Source: Caenorhabditis elegans
Lineage: Eukaryota > Nematoda > Chromadorea > Rhabditida > Rhabditidae
NCBI RefSeq assembly: GCF_000002985.6
Contig: NC_003284.9
Span: 10,354,001-10,418,000, forward strand
DNA length: 64,000 nt
Direction of reading: 5' to 3'
Shown here: positions 35,501-53,149 of the stretch, one piece after another
How positions within the stretch are numbered: position 1 is the first letter of the stretch
Layout of the letters: every line of letters starts with the position of its first letter
Program-made: the position numbers and the translations under genes
The notes under the pieces: generated by a model
Database searches by the model: none
What the model saw: the letters and a program-made list of their open reading frames with translations, nothing else
What the model was told of the DNA's origin: nothing

Positions 35501-38500
35501 ATTTTGTTTCATTTTATGATTATGTATATTTGCTCTAAAAAGTTGAAAACACATAGGTATTCCTTCTTTAATTTACCATGCTTTTTGCCATCTATTTGCT
35601 CTCTGTTTGCATTTCAAAAAAAAATCACGTAACAAATCATTGTCATCAAGAAAACAGAGAGGACACATCTAAGAAATGTATCCAGTGTCATCAAAAGCGT
35701 ATCAAATTTCGCAATTGAACTTTTTCTTCAACTATTTATACTTCCTGATGTGAACCCTCTGATTTTCATTCAACTTTCATACTCTTACAATATTCTGAAA
35801 ATAACCTTTCACAGAAAACGTCAATCGTCGCCATGCGTTATTGGTTAGATTTTTGCACTTTTGTCGCAGACAGTTTTGTCTCTAATCATTTTCATTTCCT
35901 GTTTGCAATTCTTCTTTGATCTGTATTTGTTTTCAACTGTAGATTTTAATTAATAACGCGAAGTTTTGATTTCTAATTCTAACCAATTCCATCTAATTTG
36001 CGCCTACCTGTTTGCCAATTTACTTTCAAAACGGAAATGACGGAAACCGATTAAATTTGTCATTAAGCAGAGTTGCAAACAAAAAACTAAGAGTTTCTAG
36101 GCATCCTCCCATTTTAAAATTTTATTTCTTTCCAACCGATACTTCGCTGCTTGATATTTATAACATAGAATTTGGTAATTTTTACTATAATTTTATGTTT
36201 CAAAGTTCGAAGAAAGATTTTGTTTAGTTTTTGATTACGGAAGTGTAGAGCTTTGTTTAAAAACAATAATCAATTTTGAAATTTAACGATCAGAAGCTTT
36301 GAATAAAGCGCATTTTGTAATAATGTGGACTTTTGTTGCAAATTTATAATGGTCCTAATATAGCTGCAGTTTTCAATATAAATCAGTTTTCTAAGTCTAA
36401 GAGTTTCATTGTAAAGTTTTGATAACATTCAATTTTTCAATACATTCTATAGTTTTCTAATTTTAGTAAATATTATTTGCAAATCAATTTATTTAAAAAT
36501 AGGTAATTTCAGAAAACCCCTCAAATATCTTTTTCAAAACCGTTCCATACCGCTTAGGCTACGGGAATGAGCAACAATTGAGACAAAGAAAGTTGCACAA
36601 AACAATAGGATTTTCGGTAATTTCGCAGGCTTCACATATTTTTAACACTCATGCGCAAACGAGCACACACATCTTGATGATAAACTGTAGTTTTTGCATT
36701 CGCATTCCGTAGAAAATATCATATTCAATGACCAATGATTTTTGAACTCATTGAAAAGGGAATAATTTGGAAAAATCATACCGCAGTCTTGAAACATATA
36801 TCTTATCACATTTTTTTGAAATTAACTTCTATCACATTTTGAAATGACCGAAATAGTGTGAATTTAGAAAAATATCACGTTAACTCAACATTTGAGAAAT
36901 CTATTATTTCCATTGATGAAATTAATTTTTTTCAAACTACTTAGTTAGTTTTGATGATGGTTGTTGTGTAGAAACGACAAAAAATAATATAAATAGTTTT
37001 TAGTAAACCTGAAGAAATGCGGAAATACTAAAATACACAAAAGAGTTTTTCACCCTTTGCTCGCGTCGTTAACTAGTAAAATTCGATGTTCCTCTCCAAC
37101 AATGGTTTCATCTTGTATAAGTGAACCTTTTAGGAATACTAATAAATCTATTCAATCATTTTGTGATAAGTTGTGTTGATATTAAAATGATTAATGATCA
37201 TTTCGTTGGATTGCCACCAAATACTTTGTGTACAGAATATTTGCGCCGTTCTTCTCGCACTATCATCTCATTCGTTCGTTTCAACACACGAGTTCTATTG
37301 CAATTGCCACCCGTTCTCCTGTTCTTCCTCTTTCTTGCCGAAATCGATGCAAATCGTCGGACAGTAAAATAAGTGCAAGTGCGCTCTACTGAGAAACGGT
37401 TCGCCGCACTTTCCGCGCGCTTTCTTTTCTCTATCCTTATTACCTCTTTGTTTTGCTGTTCCTTTCTTCTTATTTTTATCGTTTCGTCACTTCGTTTTCA
37501 GTTTCTCAACATTCTTCACATTTTTACTATTGCTCTCCCTCAAAAACTGGGATAATTGTCAGGTATTTTGTGTGGAAAATAGAAAATTAATTCACAAAGA
37601 ATGTAATTTCTCTTGTTTTTGACATGATTCTGTAGATAACGAAAGCGATGTTTATTTTCAACGCGTGCTGTACTCTCAAACTCATTGCTAAGAGCAAAAA
37701 ACAAAGATACACATCCTGCAATACACTGAATCCAAGAATTGTACACTAAAAACCATACACGTTTTTTGTTCATTAAAGGCGAAAATCTATGAGACATGCG
37801 ATTCAAATATAGCTGTTAATGCATTGCAAAACCTATTTTTCGTCGTCACTGTTTGTTTCGGTTCTATGCCCTCGTTCACTTGATCTACTAATAATAAATT
37901 TGCACTTTTTTAATGAAACAATGTATATCAAAAAAATTTTGTTAAAAAGAATCATCATTTTGGTTTCAGTGAACGGTTGTGACCTCAAAAAAAAACGGGT
38001 AATGGCAACATTTGCAGAGGTATTTTGAAATATTTTCAGTTTTTAGTTCTTGTAGTTTTGTTGTTTTCAACATTTGTAGTCATAAAATATCTAATAATAG
38101 TTGTACATTTTCCACAATCTTATTTTATCTGATTTCTCATATGTTTTGCAAGCTCTTTACCCTCTCTAAAATTCTTCAAACAAAAAAAGTTGTTTAGTTC
38201 TATTCCAAGCTTTCAATTAAGCACATTCAAATTTTCTCCGTTCTAATCTGAGCTATTTGAAAGTGCAAAGTCTCGGCGGCGAATTTGGTAATTTTTCTCT
38301 GCTTTATGGCATCATCGTTGGCATACGGTGCAAGACGTGGTTTCCGCCCCTTTTCTTTGTTTTGAAATATCTTTTGTTGTGTGTGTGTGTAGCCACGAAA
38401 TAAAAGAAGAAAGAGCATATCAAAACGGCTGATAGGCACAAACAACAGCCTCTGCTGGGTTTGGTTGCACATACCCCCTCTCAACTCTCGGTGCCGAAAC

Positions 38501-41500
38501 AAAACGACGGGAGAATGATGTGACATTTTTTTGTTCCGTTCTTCTGTTCAAGACTTGTGAATGTGTCCTCGTTTCTTGAAAGCTATTTGAACATATAGAA
38601 CAAGAATATTCATGTTCTTTTTTTCATCTTTTTTCCCATGAGGCCTGAGTCCACAAAACACTTGGTCCCAGATGGTCGAAATAATGCTTCACATTGCTTT
38701 GGTTTTTTCCTCAATGTTTTTTTGTTGATATTTTTCTTCCATTCATATTCTACTTGTCAGTGTCGCTCCTCGACGATCGAATTAGCTCAATTTTTCCTGG
38801 TACTGTGGCTGATGAGCGACGACGACTAATGCACCCGCGGTGTCCTTGTCAATCTATTATATCCGTGGAAACATCGTCTTCCTTTTTATTCTCCGAAAAC
38901 TGGTCAGCGGCTTCGTTTCCGACGACCGACAAACAGAGTTAAAGGAAAAGGAAGAGATTGTATCTCTTCTTTCCCTTATTCGTCTTCACAGAGCATTTCT
39001 GGATGCTCTAGTTTAATAAAATTTGAAAGTCAAATTTTCGAATTTATCCTTTCTTTCCCTGTTATATTCTCATAGTCTGAACGTTCGGGGCCAAATAAAT
39101 AGAAGATAATCAACTATGCTAGAATTGGATAATTCTTTTAAAAATTTCTCATTTTCTGGAATCATGGGTCAAAAACATCTAACTACGTAACCCAAATATT
39201 AAATTCATCGTGATTTTTTGTACTCATTGGGATTTATTTATGTAACGCGTATTTTCGTTTAGTAAACATAAAACATATTTTTCAACAAATGAGTTGCTTG
39301 TTCACAATTATGCTTATGCCAAAGAGCATAAGTTTTCTATAAGGCGTGTTGAAACGTTTTCATCTCTCCAAATGCGTATGCCGAAATTCATGACTCCTAT
39401 GTTAACCCTATTCGTTGCGTTACTCACCTCATAACTCTGAAAACATTGGAGTCAATTTCGAAAATAAACGCTCTCTCATCTATCAATGTTTCCTTCACTC
39501 TTCGCACTTGTTCCTTTTTTCTCATCAAAACCGGTTCGTTTTTGACGCCAAAGCTGCCACTGTCTCTGTTGCCCAATTCCATTCATTTTTCTCTCACTTT
39601 TCTTTCCGTTCTAAATGCCGAATCGGTTGGTGTTGGTAGAGTGATGAGTGGTAGGCGTTGGAATAGGTTCTGACTTGCGTGTTATGGAAATAAATTGTAT
39701 CGCGTCGAAGAGTTTGTATTTGGCGGGCTGGCACGAGGAGCATTTGTACTTGTGCATGTATAGCTGGCGCCGCCTCTAGGTAATTTGCATAAATACAGCG
39801 TCTTGAAACTTCTATTTCTGATTTTTCACTTTCTAATATATTTTTTGGTCTTTTCTTCATTTTCGGTAGTTTTCTGGGTATAAGTTATTTTGCTTATCGC
39901 CAAAATTGAGGTATTGGCATAGTTACTTAATAAAAAGTTAAACGTCTAAACTAGTTGAATTCTTGTTTAAATTTTAAATTGATTCGGTTTTCATTTGCTT
40001 TTTTCCAATTTATCATAATTTTTCTGAACTCATCACTGAAAACTCACCAAACAATTTTCCTGAGAAAGCAAACTAAAAACATCTCTGAACACTTATATGT
40101 TTTATCCTTCCAACTTTCTTTCTGTCTCCTATCTCTTTCTTTTCACGTCACCGAAACTCAACCGCTTTCCTCCTTTCTTTTTCACTTTTCTCATTCTATT
40201 TCACTCCCGTTATCAACTCTCTGGAGCATTCTAACAAATCACAGAGTCTATGTTGTGAAAAGAGGGCACAGGGAGTCCCATTGAGAAGATCGCTGTTGCG
40301 CTGAAAGTTTGGAAGAAGTTAGCTGTAGGAACACAGTTGGTGTCTAATGCACCCGTCATTTGACAATATCAATGAAGAGTGTGCTAGTGCTGTTGCTGCT
40401 GCACATCCGCCTTGTTGTCTGAGCTTCCTCGGTGTAACAACACACTGTTACATTTGCCCTCCTCACCTTTCGGGTTAGCGCTTTGCGACCTCTCGAGAAA
40501 TGTTTCGTGGCTGATATGTTTGTGTGTATATCTATCCGGAGATAGGGAGGGCAATTTATATCACTAAATCACTGGGCGACTGATATGTTTCGCTCTGCGT
40601 CTGTTGGTTGTTTGGATGATCGTTAGCACTTTTGGCAACTCAATTGTTTGTAATTCAAATATTTATTTTCATTCCATGGCATTCTTCCTAAAATGTTTAG
40701 TTATGAGAAATGAATAGAAAGCATCGAGAATGAGAGAGCGGCAGTCTACCATTAGTTACTAACAAATTATAACTTTGGCACACCACCCACACCATCTTTT
40801 CCTCCATTTTGCCATTGGGTAGCCTTTAGTTGTTTAATTATAAGTTGTAAATATTCAACGTTCTGTGACACCTAATATATGTATTTCCAAAAACGATTAT
40901 ATTTTGTCTTATAAACATGCTCTATGCACATGGTCTGCACACTTCAAATTCTCTTCTACTGATTCAATTTCAAGAGGAAATGGAGGAAATAAGTTCGATC
41001 CCGTTCCACTCGTTTTCATCTAACTGCTGTCTATAATGTCTTTCAATCTTTTCTTCTTTTGCTAGTTAGGATCATAAATGTTATGGAGCATTGACCGAAA
41101 GAGAGTTCACCAAAGAGATGTGCCGGTTTCTATTACCCTCTCCAACAACCCACGCGGGACCAACCAAACTCATTCTCAATTCTAAGTGGAGCACTTTTAC
41201 TTGAAGATGGATGTGACTTTGTGTCGGAAACATATTTTTTCATTGCAAACTTCCAGGGAGTTACTTTCTGTGAATCAACTCGTTTATAATCTTCTTCTAT
41301 ACTTGACGGTGTTAACAACTGCTCTAAAAGAATAAGACTATGCGTAAAATGCTGACGTCAAAGTTGATAAGCAAAAAATGTTATCATTTGCTCCACAAAC
41401 TTACACAATGCACATACATGCTTCGTGGGTCTGAGAATATGCGGCCGTATCTTTCTTTTAAAAACTGTTGGAATTTTTTTCAAATTTGATAGTCTGAAGT

Positions 41501-43242
41501 TGACACTCTCCCTTTAAATCAATATATGATAGATTCCCTTTTTTCTCACCAAACTCTTTTCTCTCATCTCTATGATGTCTCTTTTGTTTCCATCCTCTTT
41601 TCTCCGGGATCGGGAGATATACTCGAAAAAGCAAGTCCCGCGCTAGACTTCACCTCAATCCGTCCCGTCTGTCGACCCACCCGTCCACCCGTCAGACCGC
41701 CAGAGGCTGTTTTATATCTTGGGAAACGGTTTCCGTCCGGCGATTTGATTATTTCTTCTCCCTCTTTTCTCTCATTCAAACAGTGTGTCCTGAAGTGATT
41801 GTCGCAGAAATGAGGCAAACGAGGTAAAGACGAGGGAGAAGGCAAGGCGGAGAGTTCAGAAGTGTAGACAATTCCTCCTGTGCATGCACTGTCCTTTTCT
41901 ACACCATTCTTCCACCGCCGTTGTGTGTTGCACGTTAGGGTGCATTCAATTTGAGGAAACGCAGAAACGGAGAGACAGTGCGCCCTCGCACTCGCATACG
42001 GAAAAAGGACTGCCCGGGGCCGACAATGGTGCGCGTACAGGGCCGCATAACGTCATCGTATGCTAACCTCCCAATTACGCCACGGGCTCATGGGACTATT
42101 TCCTTTCTTAGAAACAAAATGTTTTTCCTTCACATATAATGTCTTTATTAACATCATCCTGATCATTAGAGTTGATCATCATGTACTTCTTGTTCAAATC
42201 TCTCTTGGTTTGTGGCTCAATGAATTACGGCACGAGCAGAACATCACGTGGCACTACATCATTTCTGCTTCTGGGACTACTGCCAGCGTTTTTCATAAAC
42301 CATGTGTCCTCACTAGATCTCATATAAATTCCATTTGTAAGAAAGAGAAAAACCTCACTTGTCGACAAGAAAATCAAACTAACCAGCTGATGTGTGTTGG
42401 TTTTCGACACCAAAGCATCGGCCGATGATTCAGAGACCTTATTTTTGTTGCTTTCAATTCCAAAACGAAACCAGCCACCTGTTCCCTGTGCTAGAGAACG
42501 TGTCCCAAATGTTCGAGAAAAACATGAACCACGCTGACAGATGTTTTTGTTACAAATATATTATATTTTGTTCTTAATTCGAAATATTTCCTAGTCGTGC
42601 TCCCGTTTCGTTTTTCTGTCATCCAAGCATATTAGTATACACAAAAGTTTGCAAATATGTGTTCCTTGCCTGTCCTCCTCTCACTTCCCACTCGTAACTA
42701 CCATCGATCGCTCTCTCCCTTCACTGTATTTGTGTTAGCGAGCACACTCATTTGCTCGTCTCCCCTTCTCGTCCGTCCACCAGCACCCCCCCCCCCAAGT
42801 ATCACAAGGGAAGGCTATCTCCTCTATATATTTTGTTCTCCATTTTCCTCTGTATTCTTCTAGTCTCGTGTTGGCGCCAAAAACCCTACGGCGTCACACA
42901 AACACTGACAAATACCACACACTATTCTTGGTACAAGCCATTCTGAGGCCTATTGGCAGCTTAAGCTCGTTTTCCATGCCCCGCATCGGATCCCCTTGGG
43001 ATCTGTCGCATCAAGGGCATCCACCAATCATCCTGCTTGTTGGGGGAATCTGGTGCTCTGTTGCTGTCAAAACTGACAGAAAAGGAATTATGCACCAACA
43101 AAGAGCATGTACAATTGTGGTTTTAGACGTTTTTTTCACTTGGTTTTTTGATTTTGTATTTTGTGACTTGATTCTCATCACAGTTCTTTCTTATTCCCTT
43201 TGTACTTGAATCCAATTCTTGTTCATAATTTCATAATTTCAG
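32557..43242. other. Long gene-poor region upstream of pkn-1
   Basis: About 10.7 kb with no coding model I can defend. It is mostly AT-rich, with pyrimidine-rich stretches (37.2-37.6, 38.6-39.0, 39.4-39.7, 42.6-42.9 kb), a short TG run at about 38378, a C run at about 42787, and a GC-richer patch at about 41620-42060. An exon-like open frame on the minus strand at 41133-41329 has an acceptor in front but no partner exon. The simplest reading is regulatory DNA and 5' non-coding exons of pkn-1, whose first recognisable acceptor is at 43242. Confidence 0.45.
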
Positions 43243-43395
43243 GGTACCTGCTTGCCATCAACTTGGACTAACGTGATCGGTGCAAAACGTGCTCAATCGC
43301 TTTTGAATCAATATCTAGCAAATCTACTCACCAACAACTGAACGTTTCCATCCTTTTGTTGTTTACGTCCCTCTTTGGACGCCAAAGAAAGAACT

Positions 43396-47929
<4,534 letters not shown>

Positions 47930-48554
47930 GTATCATAATTTGTCACCGGTTTTCTATTGATCAACTTGTACCATGGGATTTATTTCATTTCTTGTTTCTA
48001 CTTGTCAAGGTCTTGTTTTTTAAACTGTCAACTAGTATTGTCAAAAATTTTGATTTCGCTTTCTATTTTAGTTTTTTCTCCGTATTTTTCAATTTCGTAT
48101 TCTCGTTTAACGATTTCTCCTGTCTGATAGTTGTAATTTCTTGTGAACTGCTCTGTGATCAGACTCCAACTCAATCTTCCCAAAATGTGTTTCTTTTTAC
48201 TATTTGCTAGAATATTTCAAAAAATATTCTTTCATCTGCATTGGTTTTTTTAATTCAACGTCATCGTGTTTTGTCATTAAGTAGTTTACCCCGTCTCTAT
48301 TTCCGCTTTGTAATCCTCAAAAATTAACACATTCTGTTAAATTTCCACCAAATTATTGTATTGTAACTTTTTGTAGACCGCTTGACGAGTGCGCTTATTC
48401 TTTTTTTTGTCTTTTTAGTCCAACAGACTTCCCATTTTACATCCATTTAGCCCCTCTTTTCAGCCATTGGTATATACTGGCCACTTTTTATTTGTGTTTT
48501 GTAAGAAAAAAAGAAAAAAGAAAATGACTTTCTTTCTTGTATTTAGGAGACATG

Positions 48555-48560
48555 AATAAA
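48555..48560 (+). terminator. Poly(A) signal of pkn-1
   Basis: AATAAA about 625 bases after the pkn-1 stop and the last such signal before the convergent gur-3 gene. Confidence 0.65.
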
Positions 48561-48646
48561 CAATTTGTCAAATACATTGCGTAGTTACAAATGAACATAT
48601 TGGAAACTAATTGAAGTTGGCTCAATATGGGGAAAATGTTAAGACA

Positions 48647-48652
48647 ATTTTA
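48647..48652 (-). terminator. Poly(A) signal of gur-3
   Basis: On the minus strand AATAAA follows the gur-3 stop codon after one base, predicting a very short 3' untranslated region. Together with the pkn-1 signal it leaves under 100 bases between the two mRNA ends. Confidence 0.6.
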
Positions 48653-48653
48653 T

Positions 48654-51600
48654 TTACACAGGTGGTTGGACAATGAGCACACGAGATTGATTATTGCATT
48701 CTCCGGCTCGCTCCTTTTCAGCATCAAACTGTACCAAAATAAGAAAATATGTGAAAATTGCAGAGAACAACTGAAATATTTTAAATATCAACTAAAAACC
48801 AGCTGCACGCCTTTAAACGTACACTGATCATAATTTTGCGATTCATCATGAAGAAATTCCCGGCGGTGAGAGTAAGCTTTGTAGCATGCATTTGAAACGA
48901 AAGAAAACTCATTTGAGACTGAAAGTAGAATTGATCGATTTTTTTTTGAGATAACGAACACACCAAAACTAGAAGATCACGTTCCTCACATAGAGTTTCG
49001 TGATACATTTTGAAAGAAGCGGTTAGAAGTTTGTCGCCCTGTAATTATTAATTTTTATTTGTACAACTTAATGTTTGGATATCAATTTTGAATTACTGCG
49101 TTTGCGAACATAAAATATCAGCGACAATTAGCAGAAATATTGTCGCTGAAGAATAGTGTTTGAAAACCTATTTATTTTAAATTTCTGATCGTAATTGTGA
49201 AACTGTCATAAATAAATTGAGTTTACGTATTGTGGGATTTATATGCATGCAATCACGGTTAAATGATAATTCCACCGCGACTTTATCCACGTACACATTT
49301 CTTGTTCACAAATATGCTTGCATTATATTTAATTTATGTTGTTTTTTAATTTTTGTTCAGCTAACATCAAAAGTTGAAGAAATACAAAAACTTTACTAAC
49401 TCAATTTTCTCAGTTCTGCTCTAACTATATCTATGTATTTAAACAAACATATACATACTTATAAGTACTAACCTCTTCAGCAATCATAAAAGCTGGAATC
49501 GAGAAAAGCATCAATGCTAACATAGTATTAGTGAGCCATATTGCCACAGAAAAAGTTTCCGCCATATCAGCCTAAATGATGATATGAAACAATGGTATTG
49601 CTGCTCATTTTCACTACCTGAATTCCATTTCGAAAAGCAATGTAGCCCAACAGACAGGTCAGCGGAATACAACAGCCGTAGGTATAAAACAGTGAAAATG
49701 AGAAATTCTGTTCTATATACAGCTTAGCATTGGAAATTTCTTGGTAATGAATTTGAACATCGTGAATTTGTTGTAAAGATTGTTCTGGTAGTGGGCATTC
49801 TTCTTTTTCTTTAGGCACCATTTCTTCTATTAGTTGTCCTATCGAAAATTGGAGTATTCTACATAGTTGAAAAAATAATATTGCGACTAATGAAATGCAA
49901 CTGGAAGCGATGAAAATCTTAATTTTGAAAATTTTTGGCAAGCATAAAGAATATCAACCGTACCACGTATCCTTCAAGAATCACAAAGTAGATTTTTCTG
50001 TTAATCAGATCAGGAGTGTCAGGGAGATCAAGATATCTCATTTTTGTAGCTGGAAATTTTTCGAATGGTTTCGAATTAGTCATACTTTTTTGTTACCAAT
50101 TTGTACAAAGGATAATGCAGCTGCAAACGAAAAACTGATTGATATAAATAACTTATTCAGCTTGAAATGATGACTGTCATGTTCTTCATTTCTATTCCTA
50201 CCCAACCCTTGATCTAACACCTGTAAGTCAAGCCCTGTTGGTCTTGTGATCTACCTCAACCGTGTCTAATTTCACTCACGTGGTACATTTTCTCTCTTTG
50301 CTTTTGCAACTTTAGCAAAAGGAATCCGGCAGCAAGACCACTGAAATTTAAATATGAGAATAACACAAAGCGCATATCATTTAAAATAAATTTGTGATGT
50401 TAGCTTTGTGATTGGTTTCCAATAAACCTTAATTTCCATGAAACTAAAGTCTTATTCAAAAAATTAGAAACTAGTTCGTTTTTAGGAAATTGAGACTGTC
50501 TAGTAATGCAAGTCAATTAAACAAGTCATATACGAGATAAAACAATAAATTAATAAAATAGACTACAGAAACGTTCAAACAATAATTTTCCATCAATATT
50601 TTTTTTTGGTTTATAATTTATGAAAATTGATTTACCTTCTAATAGTATTGCGTGCCATACGAATTCCCGGAAATGTTTTCGTGGAATACTATTAGACTGT
50701 AAGAGACTACAATACTAAGTTTTGATGGTTTGTTCCAAATTGGAAGTAACTTGTTTTTATTAAGGTATATTCAACTTGTGTGTGACACTTTTTGAAACCT
50801 CGAATTGGCATCTAGAAAATACCTAATTCGACGATTTTTTTGTGACTTAGTAAGGAATCCTCAAAAATGAATGAAGAATATCATTAAATGTTCATATCAT
50901 TAAAAATATTGTTTAGAGATTGCAATTCTTATGGGTACACCATACTAATAGGAAACACATATCTTTAAAAAATTGTTCGATCTTGATATCAAACGACCAC
51001 TTCCATAACATTTCAAAATTTTTTAAATATAATTATCTCCCGAAATACAAATACTTTTGAGCAAACTAGACAATCTTATGCCCGCGAATCAAAAACCATG
51101 TATTCTTTGTGCGATTTTCATGTATCGTTATATTTGTTTGTTCATGTTTGAGTTTAATAACCAACTTAACGCTGCGCAAAACACAACCTGAACATTAGCA
51201 AAGCATGACACAACGTGAGCACAAACGTCGGGTTTAGCACATGAAAAGCAGCATCTTTTTCCTCATTTGTTGCCGATTTTTGTTTGATTTGTGAAATGCG
51301 TCGAATTGTGGCCGCTGTCTGGAAAAATTTGAAAATGTTCCACTTGCTGGGCTAAACTTTTATAAACATCTCGTATTACACACACGCAGAGAAAGTACAA
51401 TCTTGTTTAATCGAAGATCAGGACATAATGTAGCTTACCAATATGGCTAGAGTGAGATAATTGTAGATTGTCAATGGCCACTTAAACATTGTATTCCGAG
51501 CGCTACTGTGAGTGTGATTAAGTCCCAACACCATCATATAGGAGTACAGAGGCCCCAAAACCTGAACATATACAATTTGTTCTTGAATAAGCGTTTGTTA

Positions 51601-52215
51601 CCGTTTTTTTCTGCAATCTTCATTAGAACTGAACAATATAAAAATTGCAAAATGGCTAGAAATACTTGATGCTACAAATACATTTTGCTGCTTCCACTAT
51701 TCGTTCGGAAATATGAAAAATATTTGAAACTAAAAATAAATCTAGGCACACCGTGCGTGCAGTCTCAAATATACCTGCACCCACAAAAATGTAGGGCTAT
51801 TATGGTTTTCATATTATTACCCTTTGATGAAAATGTGTCGCTTCAGTCAAAATTTCACAACTTAACACACTTTGTCTCCTCTTATTTTCTTTTATGTTCA
51901 ATTATTCAAAACAACACGTATTGTTGATACATTTAGAATTTTTACTTATTTAATCATTCCAAAAAACTGTTTTTAGTTATTCGAAATCTCAGTAATTTTT
52001 AGAGTCGAACCATCACTGTATCATTTACCTGATCACAGTAAGTATTACTCATGTCAATTGATATTTTCTGTTCCGCATCTGTCGTTGTTCCTATAAACAA
52101 TGTTGAAAAATAAAAGGCTGCACAGGTTCATTCCAGTGAACTTACTGAATGACGATCTCGAGCTCCTTGGTGACGTCCATTTGAACTCCAACGTATTCGA
52201 CGCTGTTATCGTCAT
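48654..52215 (-). CDS. gur-3: Gustatory-receptor-family photoreceptor/peroxide receptor, GUR-3
   Basis: Twelve exons: 52215-52146, 52090-52029, 51561-51439, 51318-51188, 50340-50280, 50220-50097, 50049-49964, 49917-49618, 49571-49473, 49038-48964, 48918-48823, 48770-48654; 447 residues. Several hydrophobic helices are visible (for example IFIASSCISLVAILFFQLC, YGCCIPLTCLLGYIAF, TMLALMLFSIPAFMI). The C-terminal signature of the insect-type gustatory receptor family is clear: LTLTAGNFFMMNRKIMIS followed across an intron by FTYFLILVQFDAE. In C. elegans this family contains LITE-1 and GUR-3, which respond to light and hydrogen peroxide; chromosome and neighbours point to gur-3. Exon 8 uses an unusual ATTAAG acceptor. 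The 5' end is the least certain part: a small exon-like ORF (52496-52543) upstream does not join in frame. Tail to tail with pkn-1. Confidence 0.9.
50638..50706. repeat. 12-bp perfect inverted repeat (stem-loop) in a gur-3 intron
   Basis: TCTAATAGTATT at 50638-50649 pairs perfectly with AATACTATTAGA at 50695-50706 around a 45-base loop. It lies within the largest gur-3 intron (50341-51187). On the minus strand the segment carries an acceptor-like TTACAG in front and GTAAAT behind, but including it would break the reading frame. Confidence 0.8.
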
Positions 52216-53149
52216 TTTAAGTAAAAGTTTCAGAGATGGTTTTAGAGAATCTATTTTGGAAGAGTTTAAAGCGTGGTTGGATAGCAGGAAAACGTGACTG
52301 ACTAACACGGACTGACAAAAAGTTGTTAGTCTCCTGGCAGAAGCAAAATGCGCGGCAAAGAGTATTCTATTACACTAAATGCTTGCTAGGACCACGCTTT
52401 ACATGACTCATGTAATTACGCAAAGTATTTTCATATTTTTGAAGGGAAGTGAAAATTTTAATAATTGAAGGCAAAAACATTACAATAGTTGAAGATTGCT
52501 TCTCGCCAATAAGGATCTCGTCTTCTGAATCCATTTGTCCTGTGAAAAGTGTAAGAATGCTCATATTGATTAAAACGTGAAAGTGTTGTCATTCGGAGCT
52601 ACAAATTTCAAATTGAGGTTCTGCCAAATGTTCTACTTCAAGCAAATTAATGATAAAAAAACACTTTTCTGGATTAAATGCTGCCCTTTTATTTTATTTT
52701 TTCTGTATTTCCGAAAACAAAATAATACTAACATTGAATTTGAAAATGTGTAATTTTTTAACTGAATTGTTTTACAATCGAACAAATACATTTTTTATTT
52801 AATATTACAAAATTTACATATATATTCATTTTTTGCGTCCTTACACGAATTTTTTCAATGACACTATATTTTGAAAAAGCTTCTCTCCGAAACAACTTGC
52901 TACAATCTTCACGGCATTTTCATATTTGTACACCGTGCGTTTTCGTTAATGTAAAAGTCTAAGGTCTCTATTATAAATAAGATTTGTAAAAGTATTCACC
53001 CCATTCTCTTGGCTGCCGCCTTTTCTTTATTTGAGCATTCTCACCCCTCCTCCTCATAGTGTCATAGCACTTGACTGCTCCTTGTACCATCATCGTGATA
53101 TTAAACAAGTGATCATTTCTGATTTTGGTTTTTTAAATCTAAAGCACTC
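52216..53149. other. Divergent intergenic region between gur-3 and the Kunitz gene
   Basis: Presumed promoters of two divergently transcribed genes. An exon-like stretch on the minus strand at 52496-52543 is preceded by TTTTCACAG and followed by GTAATG, and could belong to an alternative gur-3 5' end, although the frames do not match. Otherwise it is AT-rich DNA. Confidence 0.45.

Noticed and set aside
40985..41005. tRNA-like box B (AAGTTCGATCCC)
   Set aside because: The flanking bases do not form a T stem and no matching box A or acceptor stem was found.
52496..52543. Exon MDSEDEILIGEKQ upstream of gur-3
   Set aside because: Its acceptor and donor look real, but joining it to the downstream gur-3 exons breaks the frame, so it was left out of the model.
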